Shown here piece after piece: positions 24,587-33,443 of a stretch of 64,000 bases of DNA. The notes beneath the pieces were generated by a model. It did no database searches and was not told the DNA's origin. It saw only the letters and a list, made by a program, of their open reading frames with translations. This DNA is from Bittarella massiliensis (ex Durand et al. 2017) (GTDB lineage: Bacteria > Bacillota > Clostridia > Oscillospirales > Ruminococcaceae), in contig NZ_LN908975.1 in assembly GCF_001486165.1 (NCBI RefSeq), positions 434,001 through 498,000 on the forward strand, in the 5' to 3' direction. How positions within the stretch are numbered: the stretch's first letter is position 1; the number at the start of each line of letters is the position of its first letter. Position numbers and translations under genes: made by a program.

Positions 24587-26034
24587 GATTTCTCCCCCTC
24601 TCGATCCTGTTCAAAGGCCTGTCCGGCCCGGTAGAGGTCCCCCTCGCCAAAGGGGCGGCCGATGAGCTGCATCCCGATGGGCAGGCCCTGGCTGTCCGCC
24701 CCACAGGGCAGGGCGAGGGCCGGCACCCCGGCGATGTTGACGGGCACGGTGTAGACGTCTCCCAGATACATCTGCAGCGGGTCGGCGGCCTTTTCGCCGA
24801 TTTTGTAGGCGGTGGTGGGGGCCACCGGGGAGAGGATGCAGTCAAAGTCCCGGAGGATCCGGTCGAAGTCCCCCTTCACCAGGGTGCGCACCTGCTGGGC
24901 CTTTTTGTAGTAGGCGTCGTAGTAACCCGAGGAGAGGACGAAGCTGCCCAGCAGGATCCGCCGCTTGACCTCCCGCCCAAACCCCTCGGTGCGGGTGTTC
25001 TTGTAGAGGCTGTCCAGGTCGCTGTAGTGGGGGGAGCGGTAGCCGTACTTCACCCCGTCGAAGCGGGCCAGGTTGGAGGAGGCCTCGGCCGAGGAGATGA
25101 CGTAATAGGCCGGCAGGGCGTATTCCAGGGTGGGGAGGGAGACCTCTTCCACCTGGGCGCCCAGGCGGGCAAAGGTGTCGGCTGCCCCGCGGATGGCGGC
25201 GGCGATTTCGGGGGCTAGGCCCCGGCCGAAATACTCCCGCGGCAGGGCGATGCGCATCCCCTTGACCCCACCGTCGAGCTGGGCGGTGAAGTCGACCCAG
25301 TCCCGGTCCAAGCTGGTGGCGTCGCGGCTGTCCTTTCCCGCCAGGGCGTTTAGCACCAGGGCGTTGTCCCGCACCGTGCGCGTCAGCGGCCCCACCTGGT
25401 CGAGGGAGGAGGCGAAGGCCACCAGCCCGTAGCGGGAGACTGCGCCGTAGGTGGGCTTCATCCCCACCACCCCGCAGAAGGCCGCCGGCTGGCGGATGGA
25501 GCCGCCGGTGTCCGAGCCCAGGGCAAAGGCGCATTCCCCGGCGGCCACGGCAGCCGCCGCCCCGCCGGAGGACCCCCCCGGCACCCGGCTCAAATCCCGC
25601 GGGTTGCGGGTGATTTGAAAGTGGGAGTTCTCGGTGGAGGAGCCCATGGCGAACTCGTCCATGTTCAGTTTGCCCAGACTCACCGCCCCGGCCTCCTCGG
25701 CCCGCTCGACAGCGGTGGCGGTGTAGGGGGGAACGAAGGTCTCGAGCATCTTGGAGGCGCAGGTGGTGGCGACCCCCTCGGTGCAGAGGTTGTCCTTGAC
25801 CCCCATGGGCACCCCGGCCAGGGGGGGAAGGGGGTCGCCGGCGGCCCGCCTTGCGTCTATCTGCCCGGCGGCGGCCAGGGCCCGCTCGGCAGTGACGGTC
25901 AGAAAGGCGGCCACCTGGGACTCGGCTGCGGCGATCTGTGCCAGGTGGGCCTGGGCGACCTCCTGGGCGGTGAAGGTCCCGGTCCGAATCCCCTCGGCCA
26001 GGGCCCAGGCGGTGTATTCTGTCAACTCTTTCAC
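24577..26034 (-). CDS. gatA: Asp/Glu-tRNA amidotransferase subunit A (glutaminase)
   Basis: 485 residues, an amidase-signature enzyme that frees ammonia from glutamine. The Ser-cisSer-Lys triad is present: MGVKDN holds the Lys, [15 protein letters not shown] the cis-Ser and [14 protein letters not shown] the nucleophilic Ser. ATG 26034 follows TAGGAGGAGCGCGCC; the gene lies 12 bases after the aspS-gatC fusion and overlaps gatB, so all three form one operon under the T-box. Confidence 0.96.
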   Translation of the reverse strand: MKELTEYTAWALAEGIRTGTFTAQEVAQAHLAQIAAAESQVAAFLTVTAERALAAAGQIDARRAAGDPLPPLAGVPMGVKDNLCTEGVATTCASKMLETFVPPYTATAVERAEEAGAVSLGKLNMDEFAMGSSTENSHFQITRNPRDLSRVPGGSSGGAAAAVAAGECAFALGSDTGGSIRQPAAFCGVVGMKPTYGAVSRYGLVAFASSLDQVGPLTRTVRDNALVLNALAGKDSRDATSLDRDWVDFTAQLDGGVKGMRIALPREYFGRGLAPEIAAAIRGAADTFARLGAQVEEVSLPTLEYALPAYYVISSAEASSNLARFDGVKYGYRSPHYSDLDSLYKNTRTEGFGREVKRRILLGSFVLSSGYYDAYYKKAQQVRTLVKGDFDRILRDFDCILSPVAPTTAYKIGEKAADPLQMYLGDVYTVPVNIAGVPALALPCGADSQGLPIGMQLIGRPFGEGDLYRAGQAFEQDREGEKSCV

Positions 26035-26046
26035 GGCGCGCTCCTC

Positions 26047-28122
26047 CTATTCTACCGCCGAGGGCACAAAGAGGTAGCCGTCTTGTGCCTCGGGCGCGTT
26101 TTGCAGCAGTTTTTCCCGGCCGGTGAAGGGGCGGGGCCCCCCAGTCCGAAAGACATTTTCCAGCGGCACCACGTGGGAGGTGATCGCCACCCCCTCGGTG
26201 TCCACCTGGGCGAGGGCGTCGGCGAAGGCAATCATCCCCTCCATCTCCCGGGCGAGGGAGGCCCGCTCCCCCTCGGCGATGCGCAGTTTCGACAGTTCGG
26301 CCACCGCCTCTACGTCGATTTGAGGGGCGGGCCGCGCCCCCTCCCCCCGGCTGCCGGGGCGGAGGAGGGCGTCCAGCCCCAGCTCGGCCAGCTGTCCCTG
26401 GTCCACCGGTGAGGGGGCTTCGGTGAGGGGACAGATCGCGTCTTTGTTTTTGGGAAAGGCGATGACCTCCCGCAGGGAGGGGGCGCCCAGCATCAGCATC
26501 ACCAGCCGGTCCAGGCCGAAGGCAAAGCCCCCGTGGGGCGGGGTCCCGTAGGAGAAGGCCCGCACCAAAAAGCCAAAGCGCTCCTCGACCTCCGCGGGGG
26601 AGAAGCCCAGGGCGGCAAACATCTGCCGCTGCACCTCGGGCTGGTGGATGCGGATGCTGCCGCTCCCCAGCTCCACCCCGTTGAGCACCACGTCATAGGC
26701 CTGGGCCCGCACCCGGGCGGGGTCGCTCTGCAGATAGGGCAGGTCCTCGGGATAGGGCATGGTGAAGGGGTGGTGGGTGGCCAGGTAGCGCCCCTCCTCC
26801 TGCGACCACTCAAATTCGGGGAAGTCGGTCACCAGGCAGAAGCGGTAGTCCCCCTCCTGCCGTAGATCCAACATCTGGGCCAAATCCAACCGCAGGCCGC
26901 CCAGGGTGCGGCAGACGGTGGCGAAGGAGTCGGCGCAGAAGAGGAGAAGATCCCCCGGCCGGGTGCCCGCCCGCTGCAGGATGGCGTCTAGTTGGGCGGC
27001 GGTGAAGTACTTGGTGAGGATGGAGTTGATCTCCCCGTTGGAGCGGACGGCGATCCAGGCCATCCCCTTGGCGCCGTAGCCCAGGGCGCGGCGGGTCAGC
27101 TCCTCAATCTGGGAGCGGGTGAGGGAGGCCCCACCGGGCAGGTTGATGCCCCGCACCAGACCGCCTGCCGCCACCGCCCGGTCAAAAACCGAGAAGCCGC
27201 AGCCGGCCGCCAGGTCGCTTAGCTCCACGATGGGGAGGCCGAAGCGGAGGTCGGGCTTGTCGGTGCCGTAGCGGTCCATGGCCTGGCGCCAGGTCAGGCG
27301 GGGGAATGGCTCCTCCATCTGCACCCCCAATACCTGGGAGAAGAGGGATTTGAAGAGCCGCTCTAGGTGCTGTAAGATGTCCTCCTGGTCGACAAAAGAG
27401 AGCTCCATATCCACCTGGGTGAACTCGGGCTGGCGGTCCGCCCGCAGGTCCTCGTCCCGAAAGCAGCGGGCGATTTGGTAGTACCGGTCCACCCCGCCCA
27501 CCATCAGCAGCTGCTTGAAGATTTGGGGGGATTGGGGCAGGGCGTAGAAGGAGCCGGGGTGTACCCGGCTGGGGACCAGGTAGTCCCGCGCCCCTTCAGG
27601 GGTGGATCTGGTGAGCATCGGGGTCTCCACCTGCAGAAAGCCCGCCCCGTCCAAGAAATCCTCCACCGCCCGCACCACCCGGTGGCGAAAGCGGAGGTTT
27701 TTCTGCAGCTGGGGGCGGCGGATGTCCAAGTAGCGGTACTTCATCCGCACGCTCTCCCGCACCCGCTCCCCCTCCTCCAGGGAGAAGGGGAGGGTTTCGG
27801 CGCGGGAGAGCAGTTCGATCTCCCGCGCCGCCAGTTCGATGGTGCCGGTCTCCAGCTTGGGGTTGTAGGTCTCCTCCCCGCGGATGCGGATGTCCCCCCG
27901 CACGGCGATGACCGACTCGCTCTTCAGCCGGTCGGCCACTGCAAAGCCCGCGGGGCTGAGGTTGCGGGCGTCAAAGACCACCTGTAAGATGCCCTCCCTG
28001 TCCCGCAGGTCCACAAAGATGACCCCGCCCATGTCCCGCTTGGTCTGTACCCAGCCGGTGGCGGTGACGGTGCGGCCGGTGTCCCGCTCCCGCAGGGCGC
28101 CGCAGTAATCGGTTCGCTTCAC
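26047..28122 (-). CDS. aspS: Aspartyl-tRNA synthetase fused to GatC
   Basis: 691 residues. Residues 1 to about 585 are a complete bacterial AspRS: N-terminal anticodon-binding OB fold (TVTATGWVQTKRDMGGVIFVDLRD split over residues 15-38), class II motif 2 FRDEDLRADRQPEFTQ, the GAD insertion and motif 3 GFAFGLDRL. After a linker (LRPGSRGEGARPAP) residues 602-691 are a full GatC (VAELSKLRIAEGE, then VPLENVFR), the small subunit that ties GatA to GatB. So the synthetase is covalently linked to the transamidase. GTG 28122 has AAAGGAGG upstream. With an Asn-type T-box in front, the AspRS is probably non-discriminating and charges tRNA(Asn) with Asp for amidation. Confidence 0.95.
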   Translation of the reverse strand: MKRTDYCGALRERDTGRTVTATGWVQTKRDMGGVIFVDLRDREGILQVVFDARNLSPAGFAVADRLKSESVIAVRGDIRIRGEETYNPKLETGTIELAAREIELLSRAETLPFSLEEGERVRESVRMKYRYLDIRRPQLQKNLRFRHRVVRAVEDFLDGAGFLQVETPMLTRSTPEGARDYLVPSRVHPGSFYALPQSPQIFKQLLMVGGVDRYYQIARCFRDEDLRADRQPEFTQVDMELSFVDQEDILQHLERLFKSLFSQVLGVQMEEPFPRLTWRQAMDRYGTDKPDLRFGLPIVELSDLAAGCGFSVFDRAVAAGGLVRGINLPGGASLTRSQIEELTRRALGYGAKGMAWIAVRSNGEINSILTKYFTAAQLDAILQRAGTRPGDLLLFCADSFATVCRTLGGLRLDLAQMLDLRQEGDYRFCLVTDFPEFEWSQEEGRYLATHHPFTMPYPEDLPYLQSDPARVRAQAYDVVLNGVELGSGSIRIHQPEVQRQMFAALGFSPAEVEERFGFLVRAFSYGTPPHGGFAFGLDRLVMLMLGAPSLREVIAFPKNKDAICPLTEAPSPVDQGQLAELGLDALLRPGSRGEGARPAPQIDVEAVAELSKLRIAEGERASLAREMEGMIAFADALAQVDTEGVAITSHVVPLENVFRTGGPRPFTGREKLLQNAPEAQDGYLFVPSAVE

Positions 28123-28175
28123 AACGATTGCTCCTCCTTTTGCGCTTGGCGCTTCAAATGCCGCCGGGCAGAGGA

Positions 28176-28503
28176 TGGAAAAAGAGAGCCTTCCGCCCCG
28201 CAAATTGGGACGAAAAGCTCTCTTCACTTTCCGCGGTACCACCCAAATAAGCCGCGCCCTTGCGGCCCACTCGTCACACACTGTGTCCGAAAGGGGAAAG
28301 ATCCGCTCCCTCTCGGCCTATGGTCTGCGGCTGTAACGCGCCGCCCGCGTCTGAGCCTACTGCCGGCAGCGCCGGGTTCGGTCAGCGGCTCGGGGATGTT
28401 CTTCCCCCCGCTTCCTCTGCGCCGGCTCTCACCTCTCCCGGCTCTCTGTCGCGTTGGACTGCGGGGCTACTCTTCCCGTCGTCACCTTTCTCTGTTGTGA
28501 ATG
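28176..28503 (-). ncRNA. T-box riboswitch, Asn specifier
   Basis: Minus-strand leader of the aspS-gatC/gatA/gatB operon. Visible elements: AGTA of the specifier loop, AGAGAG and GGTGAGAGCC of stem I, the T-box GGGTGGTACCGCGG (28231-28244), and a terminator stem AGAGAGCTTTTCG...GGAAGGCTCTCT ending in TTTTT (near 28177-28221). The 3' side of the specifier loop reads GAA-G-AAC-A with AAC at 28398-28400, so uncharged tRNA(Asn) is the expected signal; the overlapping GAA could also read tRNA(Glu). Confidence 0.9.
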
Positions 28504-28508
28504 AGGTT

Positions 28509-28536
28509 ATTATATCCCGATTTGGGCGGTTGTCAA
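28509..28536 (-). promoter_or_regulatory. Promoter of the T-box operon
   Basis: Minus-strand TTGACA (28531-28536), 16-bp spacer, TATAAT (28509-28514); both boxes are perfect. Confidence 0.88.
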
Positions 28537-28774
28537 GCGGCAGATCGCAATTTTTACGGCGGCCCGCCCGATTGGGCGGCGACTTGTGCCCCTTTTATGC
28601 AGGTTGCAAAATGGGAGGCAAGAGGGCGCAGACTGCACAGTTTTGGCAAATTTTTGCCTGCTGTTTTGGTGGGGTTTTGGAACTTTAAAAATTGCGCCTT
28701 GATTTGGCGCTACAGGTGTGCAAAGATAGGGCAGTGATGTTTTCCAATGTACACGCAGCAAGGCGGTGTTTTGT

Positions 28775-29950
28775 GTGCGCTCCTACCTCGTCCCCATCCA
28801 GGCGGCCTTCCTCCTCTTCCCGGTGCTGGCCGCCCTTTTCTCCCTGCCCTATGTGGTGGCCCAGTACCGGCGGTACGGGGCGCTGCTCCTCTTTCGGGTG
28901 CTCGTCGTCTACTCCCTCATCCTCTACCTGATGTGCGCCTTTTTCCTCACCGCCCTCCCCCTGCCGCCCATCTCCCAGGTGGCGAAGATGACCACCCCCA
29001 TCCGCCAGCTGCACCCCTTTCACTTTGTGCAGGTGTTTTTGCAGGAGAGCTGCCTGGTGCCCGGCGACCCCTCCACCTGGCTGCCCGCTCTGCGCCAGGG
29101 CTGTTTTTATCAGCCCGCCTTCAACCTGCTGCTCCTCTTTCCCCTGGGGATCTACCTGTGCTACTACTTCAAGCGGGGCTGGGCCTCCACCCTGCTGCTG
29201 GTCTTTTCCGTCACACTCTGCTTTGAACTCATCCAGTACTCGGCCCTCTTTGGCATCTACCCCCGGCCCTACCGGATGTTTGACGTGGACGACCTCTTTC
29301 TCAACACCCTGGGGGGGATGCTGGGCTTTTGGCTCACCCCGGCCCTCAGTTGGCTGCTCCCCACCCGGCAGCAGCTGGACACCCTCTCCTACCGCAAGGG
29401 GCGGCGGGTCTCCTACCCCCGGCGGTTGGTGGCCTTCTGCCTCGACTGGGGGCTGCTGGCGGGCCTTGTCACCCTGGCCCACCGGGGTTTGGGCTGGCCC
29501 GGCCTGCGTGACCTGCTGGGGCTGCGCAGCTGGGGAGCGGCCCTGCTCTACCTGGGGCTGGTGCTCCTCTACTTTGTGGCGCTGCCCTGGCTCACCGGCG
29601 GGCGCACCCTGGGCAAAGCCTTGGTGGGGCTCAAACTCGCCGGGGAGGGGGGAGAGCGCCCCCGCTTCTGGCAGATTCTGGTCCGGCAGGGGATGCTCTA
29701 CCTGGTCTTTCTCCCCGCACCGGTGGTGGCCCTGCGGCTCTTTGAGCGGCGCGCCGCCCTCTCCCAGGGGCTCAACCTGCCGGTGCTGGTCCTCTTTTCC
29801 CTGCTGGGACTGGTCTCGGCCTTCTTCGTCTTCTCCCTCTTTGCCGCCGGGCTCACCCGGCAGCACCGGCTGCCCTACGACAAGCTGGCCGGCACCGAAA
29901 ACCGCAGCACCGTCGCCCGCCGGGGCGGGGAGGAGGCGCCGCGGCCTTGA
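28775..29950 (+). CDS. VanZ-like membrane protein with C-terminal RDD domain
   Basis: About 391 residues in two membrane modules. The first (to about 190) is VanZ-like, with FNLLLLFPLGIYLCYYF, CFELIQYSALFGIYP and DVDDLFLNTLGGMLGFW. The second (from about 205) is an RDD domain beginning YPRRLVAFCLDWGLLAG with PWLTGGRTLGKALVGLKL. VanZ proteins raise teicoplanin tolerance in some hosts; RDD proteins are linked to transport, but neither role is proven here. GTG 28775 is preferred because AAGGCGG lies six bases upstream; a GTG three codons earlier is possible. Confidence 0.82.
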   Translation: MRSYLVPIQAAFLLFPVLAALFSLPYVVAQYRRYGALLLFRVLVVYSLILYLMCAFFLTALPLPPISQVAKMTTPIRQLHPFHFVQVFLQESCLVPGDPSTWLPALRQGCFYQPAFNLLLLFPLGIYLCYYFKRGWASTLLLVFSVTLCFELIQYSALFGIYPRPYRMFDVDDLFLNTLGGMLGFWLTPALSWLLPTRQQLDTLSYRKGRRVSYPRRLVAFCLDWGLLAGLVTLAHRGLGWPGLRDLLGLRSWGAALLYLGLVLLYFVALPWLTGGRTLGKALVGLKLAGEGGERPRFWQILVRQGMLYLVFLPAPVVALRLFERRAALSQGLNLPVLVLFSLLGLVSAFFVFSLFAAGLTRQHRLPYDKLAGTENRSTVARRGGEEAPRP

Positions 29951-29975
29951 CAGCCCCGGGGGCAGATGGTATGAT
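29947..29975 (+). promoter_or_regulatory. Promoter of the GNAT gene
   Basis: TTGACA (29947-29952) overlaps the stop codon of the VanZ-RDD gene; 17-bp spacer; TATGAT (29970-29975). Confidence 0.8.
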
Positions 29976-30020
29976 GCCCCAAACACCCGCCGCCCGGCGG
30001 TGAAAAGAGGAGGGCTTTTG

Positions 30021-30551
30021 ATGCCGTTACAGCTTGTGTTTCCCAGCGAGGAGTGGAGCGACCAGGTGCTCTGCTACCGCGCCGAATTTTTGGAGGCGGG
30101 CGACAGCCTGGATGGCACCGCCGGCCTTGCCGAAGCGGGCAGCTTTGCCGCCTGGCTGGCCGCGGTGCGCCGGAACCGGCGGGAGGAGACCGCTCTCCCC
30201 GGCATGGTGCCCGCCACCACCCTGCTGGCGGTGCGGCCGGAGGACGGGCGGCTGGTGGGGATGATCGACATCCGCCACCGGCTCAACGACTACCTGCTGC
30301 AGTTTGGCGGCCATATCGGGTACAGCGTCCGCCCCTCCCAGCGGCGGCAGGGGTACGCCAAGGAGATGCTCCGCCAGGGGCTGGCGCGCTGCCGGGAGAT
30401 GGGACTTGCGCGGGTGCTCGTCACCTGCAACCGGGAAAACCGCGCCTCGGCGAGGACCATCCTCGCCTGCGGCGGGGTGCTGGAGGACGAGCGGGAGCGG
30501 GAGGACGGCGGCGTGACCCAGCGCTACTGGATCGTCCTGCCCCCCGCCTAA
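30021..30551 (+). CDS. GNAT-family N-acetyltransferase
   Basis: 176 residues. The acetyl-CoA-binding signature RPSQRRQGYAKEML (Q/R-x-x-G-x-G/A region) and the following TCNRENRASARTILACGG are characteristic; MIDIRHRLNDYLLQFGGHIGYSV is the preceding beta-strand region. Acceptor unknown; this subgroup is often annotated as predicted acetyltransferase of small molecules. ATG 30021 follows AGAGGAGGG. It has its own promoter and terminator, so is monocistronic. Confidence 0.9.
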   Translation: MPLQLVFPSEEWSDQVLCYRAEFLEAGDSLDGTAGLAEAGSFAAWLAAVRRNRREETALPGMVPATTLLAVRPEDGRLVGMIDIRHRLNDYLLQFGGHIGYSVRPSQRRQGYAKEMLRQGLARCREMGLARVLVTCNRENRASARTILACGGVLEDEREREDGGVTQRYWIVLPPA

Positions 30552-30567
30552 AGTCGACCTCGCAGAG

Positions 30568-30607
30568 AAAGAGGGCCGCGAGAGGATCTCTCTCGCGGCC
30601 CTCTTTT
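30568..30607. terminator. Terminator after the GNAT gene
   Basis: AAAGAGGGCCGCGAGAG pairs with CTCTCGCGGCCCTCTTT, followed by TTT. Confidence 0.88.
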
Positions 30608-30858
30608 TTGCCGCTTCGCGCCCCCTGATTTTACCGGGGGGTCAAATCGATTTGGCGGAAGTCTTTTCTGAAAGGGTGTTGGAGGGGTGGAAAAGAATGC
30701 GATTTTTGGGGGTGGGTGACATGAAGGGGTGTCCGGGATCGCCGGTCTGGCGGCGGCAGTGGGGTACACGCGGCCGTAAAACCCTGCTGCGCCCTGGGCG
30801 GCTGAGCCCACGCGATGCCCCTTTGGAGCTGCCGTCCAGCGCCCATCGAGGCGTGGGG

Positions 30859-32253
30859 TCAGGGAGCCGGCTCCCCCGCCTCGGCGGGGAGGGGGGAGGG
30901 GGCGGCCACCCGTTTCTCGCAGCGGGGGAGGACGACAAAGTAGAGGGCCGCTCCCACCAGGAAAATCAGCAGGATGCTGAGCACCCCCCAGGGGGCGGCC
31001 TCCTGGGCGACCCCTTCCAGCACGGCGGCCGGGGCGTCGGCGGCGATCCCCCGGGAGGAGCGGATGACAGAGGCTGCCACCGAGGAGGCCAGGGCCACCA
31101 CGCTGGGGCCGATGATGGCCGAGAATTTGCCGAAGATGTCGTAGAAGCCGAAGAATTCGCCCGAGCGGGAGCGGTCGGGGATCATCTTTCCGAAGAGGCT
31201 GCGGCTGAGGGCCTGGATGCCCCCCTGGCTGGTGGCCACCAGGATGGCCAGCACCCAGAACTGCCAGATGGAGCGGATGAAGAAGCCGAAGACGCAGATG
31301 CACATGTAGATGCCGATGCCGACCCCCACCATGGTCCGGGCGCCGAAGCGGCCAGCCAGCTTTTGGTAGAGCAGGGCGAAGGGCAGCCCCAATAGCTGCA
31401 CCAGCAGCAGGGCCAGCAGCATCTCGGTGGAGCCCAGGCCCAGGGTGTCGCCGTAGCTGGTGGACATGTGGATGATGGTGTTCACCCCGTCGATATAGAA
31501 GAAATAGGCCAGCAGGAAGACCAGCATCTGCCGGTGGCGAACAATTTCCTTCACCGTTTTGCCCAGCCCCTTCAGGGCCTGTCTCACCGCCCCGGGGCGG
31601 TAGGGGGCGCCGCTTTTCTGGCGGACGTTTTTGAGCAGCGGCCAGCTGAAGCAGAGCCACCAGAGGGCGGTGAAGCCAAAGGCAAAGCTCAGGCAATAGA
31701 TCATCTCCACCCCCACCAGGTTGAGGAGGAGGAAGAGGAGCAGGGGGATGGTGCTCCCCCCGATGTAACCCAGCCCGTATCCCAGCAGGGAGACCTGGTC
31801 CATCCGCTCGGGGGAGGTGACGTCGACGAGGAAGCTGTCATAGTAGAGGTTGGCCCCGGCGAAGCCCACCGTGCTGACGATATAGAGCCCCAAGATCCAG
31901 AGGCCCACCCGCTCGGCCACGGCGGTGTCGGTAAAGCCGGTGAGGGGGGTGATGGCCAGCCCGGCACAGGAGAGGACCCCCACCGCCAAAAAGATGCAGA
32001 ACAGCCGCTTGCGCCAGCCCCAGAAGTCGCCCAGCGCCCCCAGGATGGGGGCCAACAGGGCCACCAGCAACATGGCGATGCTGGTGCAGTACCCCCAGGT
32101 GGCCATGCTGCTGGAGGAGTCCCGGGTGAAGCCGGCCACGGTGCCGTAGAAGATGGGCAGCACGGTGACCACCACCACGCTGTGGGCCGAGTTGGCCCAG
32201 TCGTACATCATCCAGCTCTTTTCCTCTTTGCTGTAACCCTTTAACAGTCCCAT
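30859..32253 (-). CDS. Major facilitator transporter, UMF1/Atg22-like
   Basis: 464 residues with about 12 membrane segments. The N-terminal YDWANSAHSVVVVTVLPIFY matches the start of Atg22-type (UMF1) MFS permeases, which are linked to amino-acid efflux in yeast vacuoles; GGIQALSRSLFGKMIP and FGFYDIFGKFSAIIGP are also typical. Substrate in bacteria is not established. The C-terminus is a short Pro-rich tail. ATG 32253 is preceded by a GAGAGAGAGACGAGG purine stretch. Confidence 0.87.
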   Translation of the reverse strand: MGLLKGYSKEEKSWMMYDWANSAHSVVVVTVLPIFYGTVAGFTRDSSSSMATWGYCTSIAMLLVALLAPILGALGDFWGWRKRLFCIFLAVGVLSCAGLAITPLTGFTDTAVAERVGLWILGLYIVSTVGFAGANLYYDSFLVDVTSPERMDQVSLLGYGLGYIGGSTIPLLLFLLLNLVGVEMIYCLSFAFGFTALWWLCFSWPLLKNVRQKSGAPYRPGAVRQALKGLGKTVKEIVRHRQMLVFLLAYFFYIDGVNTIIHMSTSYGDTLGLGSTEMLLALLLVQLLGLPFALLYQKLAGRFGARTMVGVGIGIYMCICVFGFFIRSIWQFWVLAILVATSQGGIQALSRSLFGKMIPDRSRSGEFFGFYDIFGKFSAIIGPSVVALASSVAASVIRSSRGIAADAPAAVLEGVAQEAAPWGVLSILLIFLVGAALYFVVLPRCEKRVAAPSPLPAEAGEPAP

Positions 32254-32325
32254 TGCGATACCCTCGTCTCTCTCTCATTTTTTGCAGGGGGAAAGGCGGC
32301 CGCCGCCTTCGGCGGGCCGGGTCGA

Positions 32326-32925
32326 TCACGACATGGTCGACAGGGGGGCGTTGTAGTAGCCCAGCTTGTGAAAGGCGAACCACTCCTGAATGAGGGGTTC
32401 GGGGGCGGCGTCAAGGGCCAACAGGGCCTCTTTGGCAAATTCCAGGGCGGCGGTGCCGTTGGCGGTGACGATGTTTTGGTCCCGCACGGCCTGCCGGGTG
32501 AGATAGCGCTCCTCCCCGGTGTAGGCCTCCCCTGCCCAGCGCTTCAAGTCCCCCAGGTCGTTGGCAGTGTGGCGCACCTGGTTGAGGGCCCCAACGGTCC
32601 CCAGGAAGCCCGCGGCGTCGCAGATGCCGCCCAGCACCCGCCCTTTGGCCAGACAGTCCTTCACCAGGGGGGTCACCCGGCGGGCGCTCTCCTCCCGCCA
32701 GGAGAGGCCGCCGATCAAAAAGAGGGCCTCGTACTCCTCCGGCGCCCCGTCCACAGAGAAGTCGGGCAGCGCCCGCACCCCGCCGATGGAGGAGACGGGC
32801 TCCCCGGTCAAAGAGACGGTTTTGACGGCGTATTTGCCGGGGGCCAGCATTCCCAGGGCGGAGGCGAGATAGGCGCCCTCCCAGTCGGCCCACCGGTCGA
32901 GCAATACAAGCAAAATGGTTTTCAA
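32326..32925 (-). CDS. DJ-1/PfpI-family protein
   Basis: 199 residues. The nucleophile-elbow cysteine lies in GGICDAAGFLG, and the strand LFLIGGLSWREE carries the family glutamate/aspartate region; overall like YdeA/PfpI glutamine-amidotransferase-fold proteins, which act as glyoxalase III, deglycase or protease-like enzymes. The start is TTG with AAGGAGTG about ten bases upstream. Lies between an MFS gene and DUF3784 on the same strand. Precise activity unknown. Confidence 0.85.
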   Translation of the reverse strand: MKTILLVLLDRWADWEGAYLASALGMLAPGKYAVKTVSLTGEPVSSIGGVRALPDFSVDGAPEEYEALFLIGGLSWREESARRVTPLVKDCLAKGRVLGGICDAAGFLGTVGALNQVRHTANDLGDLKRWAGEAYTGEERYLTRQAVRDQNIVTANGTAALEFAKEALLALDAAPEPLIQEWFAFHKLGYYNAPLSTMS

Positions 32926-32967
32926 AACGACAGCACTCCTTTTTTCGCCGCGCAGAGCCGCGGCCAG

Positions 32968-33294
32968 CTATTTTTTTCCGCTCTTCACCGCGTCGGCGAC
33001 GGCGTAGACCATGTCAAAGCCCAGGGCGCAGAGGGCGAGGAGGAAGGGGATTTTTGATAGGGTGAGGATGTGGACGGTCTCCAGGGCGAAAAAGGCGGTC
33101 AGCCCGCCAAAAATCACCGCCACCAGGCGGTATTCGGCCCGTTTGTCCGCCCGGCGCCGCTCCGCTTTCCCCTTCCAGCGATAGGTGTTTGAGAGGATGG
33201 GGCCGCGGCCCCTCGCCGCAAAGGCGGTGTAGACGCCGCCCAGCAGGGCCAGGGCGCCCGTGGCACAAGCCAGGGCGATTTGCCAGTGGGTCAT
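32968..33294 (-). CDS. DUF3784-like small membrane protein
   Basis: 108 residues with three predicted membrane segments (about 5-27, 58-76, 80-98) and a basic loop (KGKAERRRADKRAEYR) between the first and second. The pattern fits DUF3784, a widespread Firmicutes family of unknown role. ATG 33294 follows GGAGGCGTCTCAACA. It is on the same strand as the DJ-1 gene, 42 bp upstream of it, and may be co-transcribed. Confidence 0.72.
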   Translation of the reverse strand: MTHWQIALACATGALALLGGVYTAFAARGRGPILSNTYRWKGKAERRRADKRAEYRLVAVIFGGLTAFFALETVHILTLSKIPFLLALCALGFDMVYAVADAVKSGKK

Positions 33295-33443
33295 TGTTGA
33301 GACGCCTCCTTCCAGACGGGCGCCGGGGGCGGCGCCAGGTGGACCGCCCAGCACGGGGGTCACCCCTATCCTACCACAGCTGCCCGAAATGGCAACCGAT
33401 CGGGGAGAAAAATGACAGAGATTTTGCAGAGGGAGGAGGGGGA

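Noticed and set aside
30610-30858. Gap between GNAT terminator and MFS gene as another CRISPR-like or RNA locus
   Set aside because: No periodic repeat, promoter or stable hairpin stood out; probably ordinary intergenic sequence.
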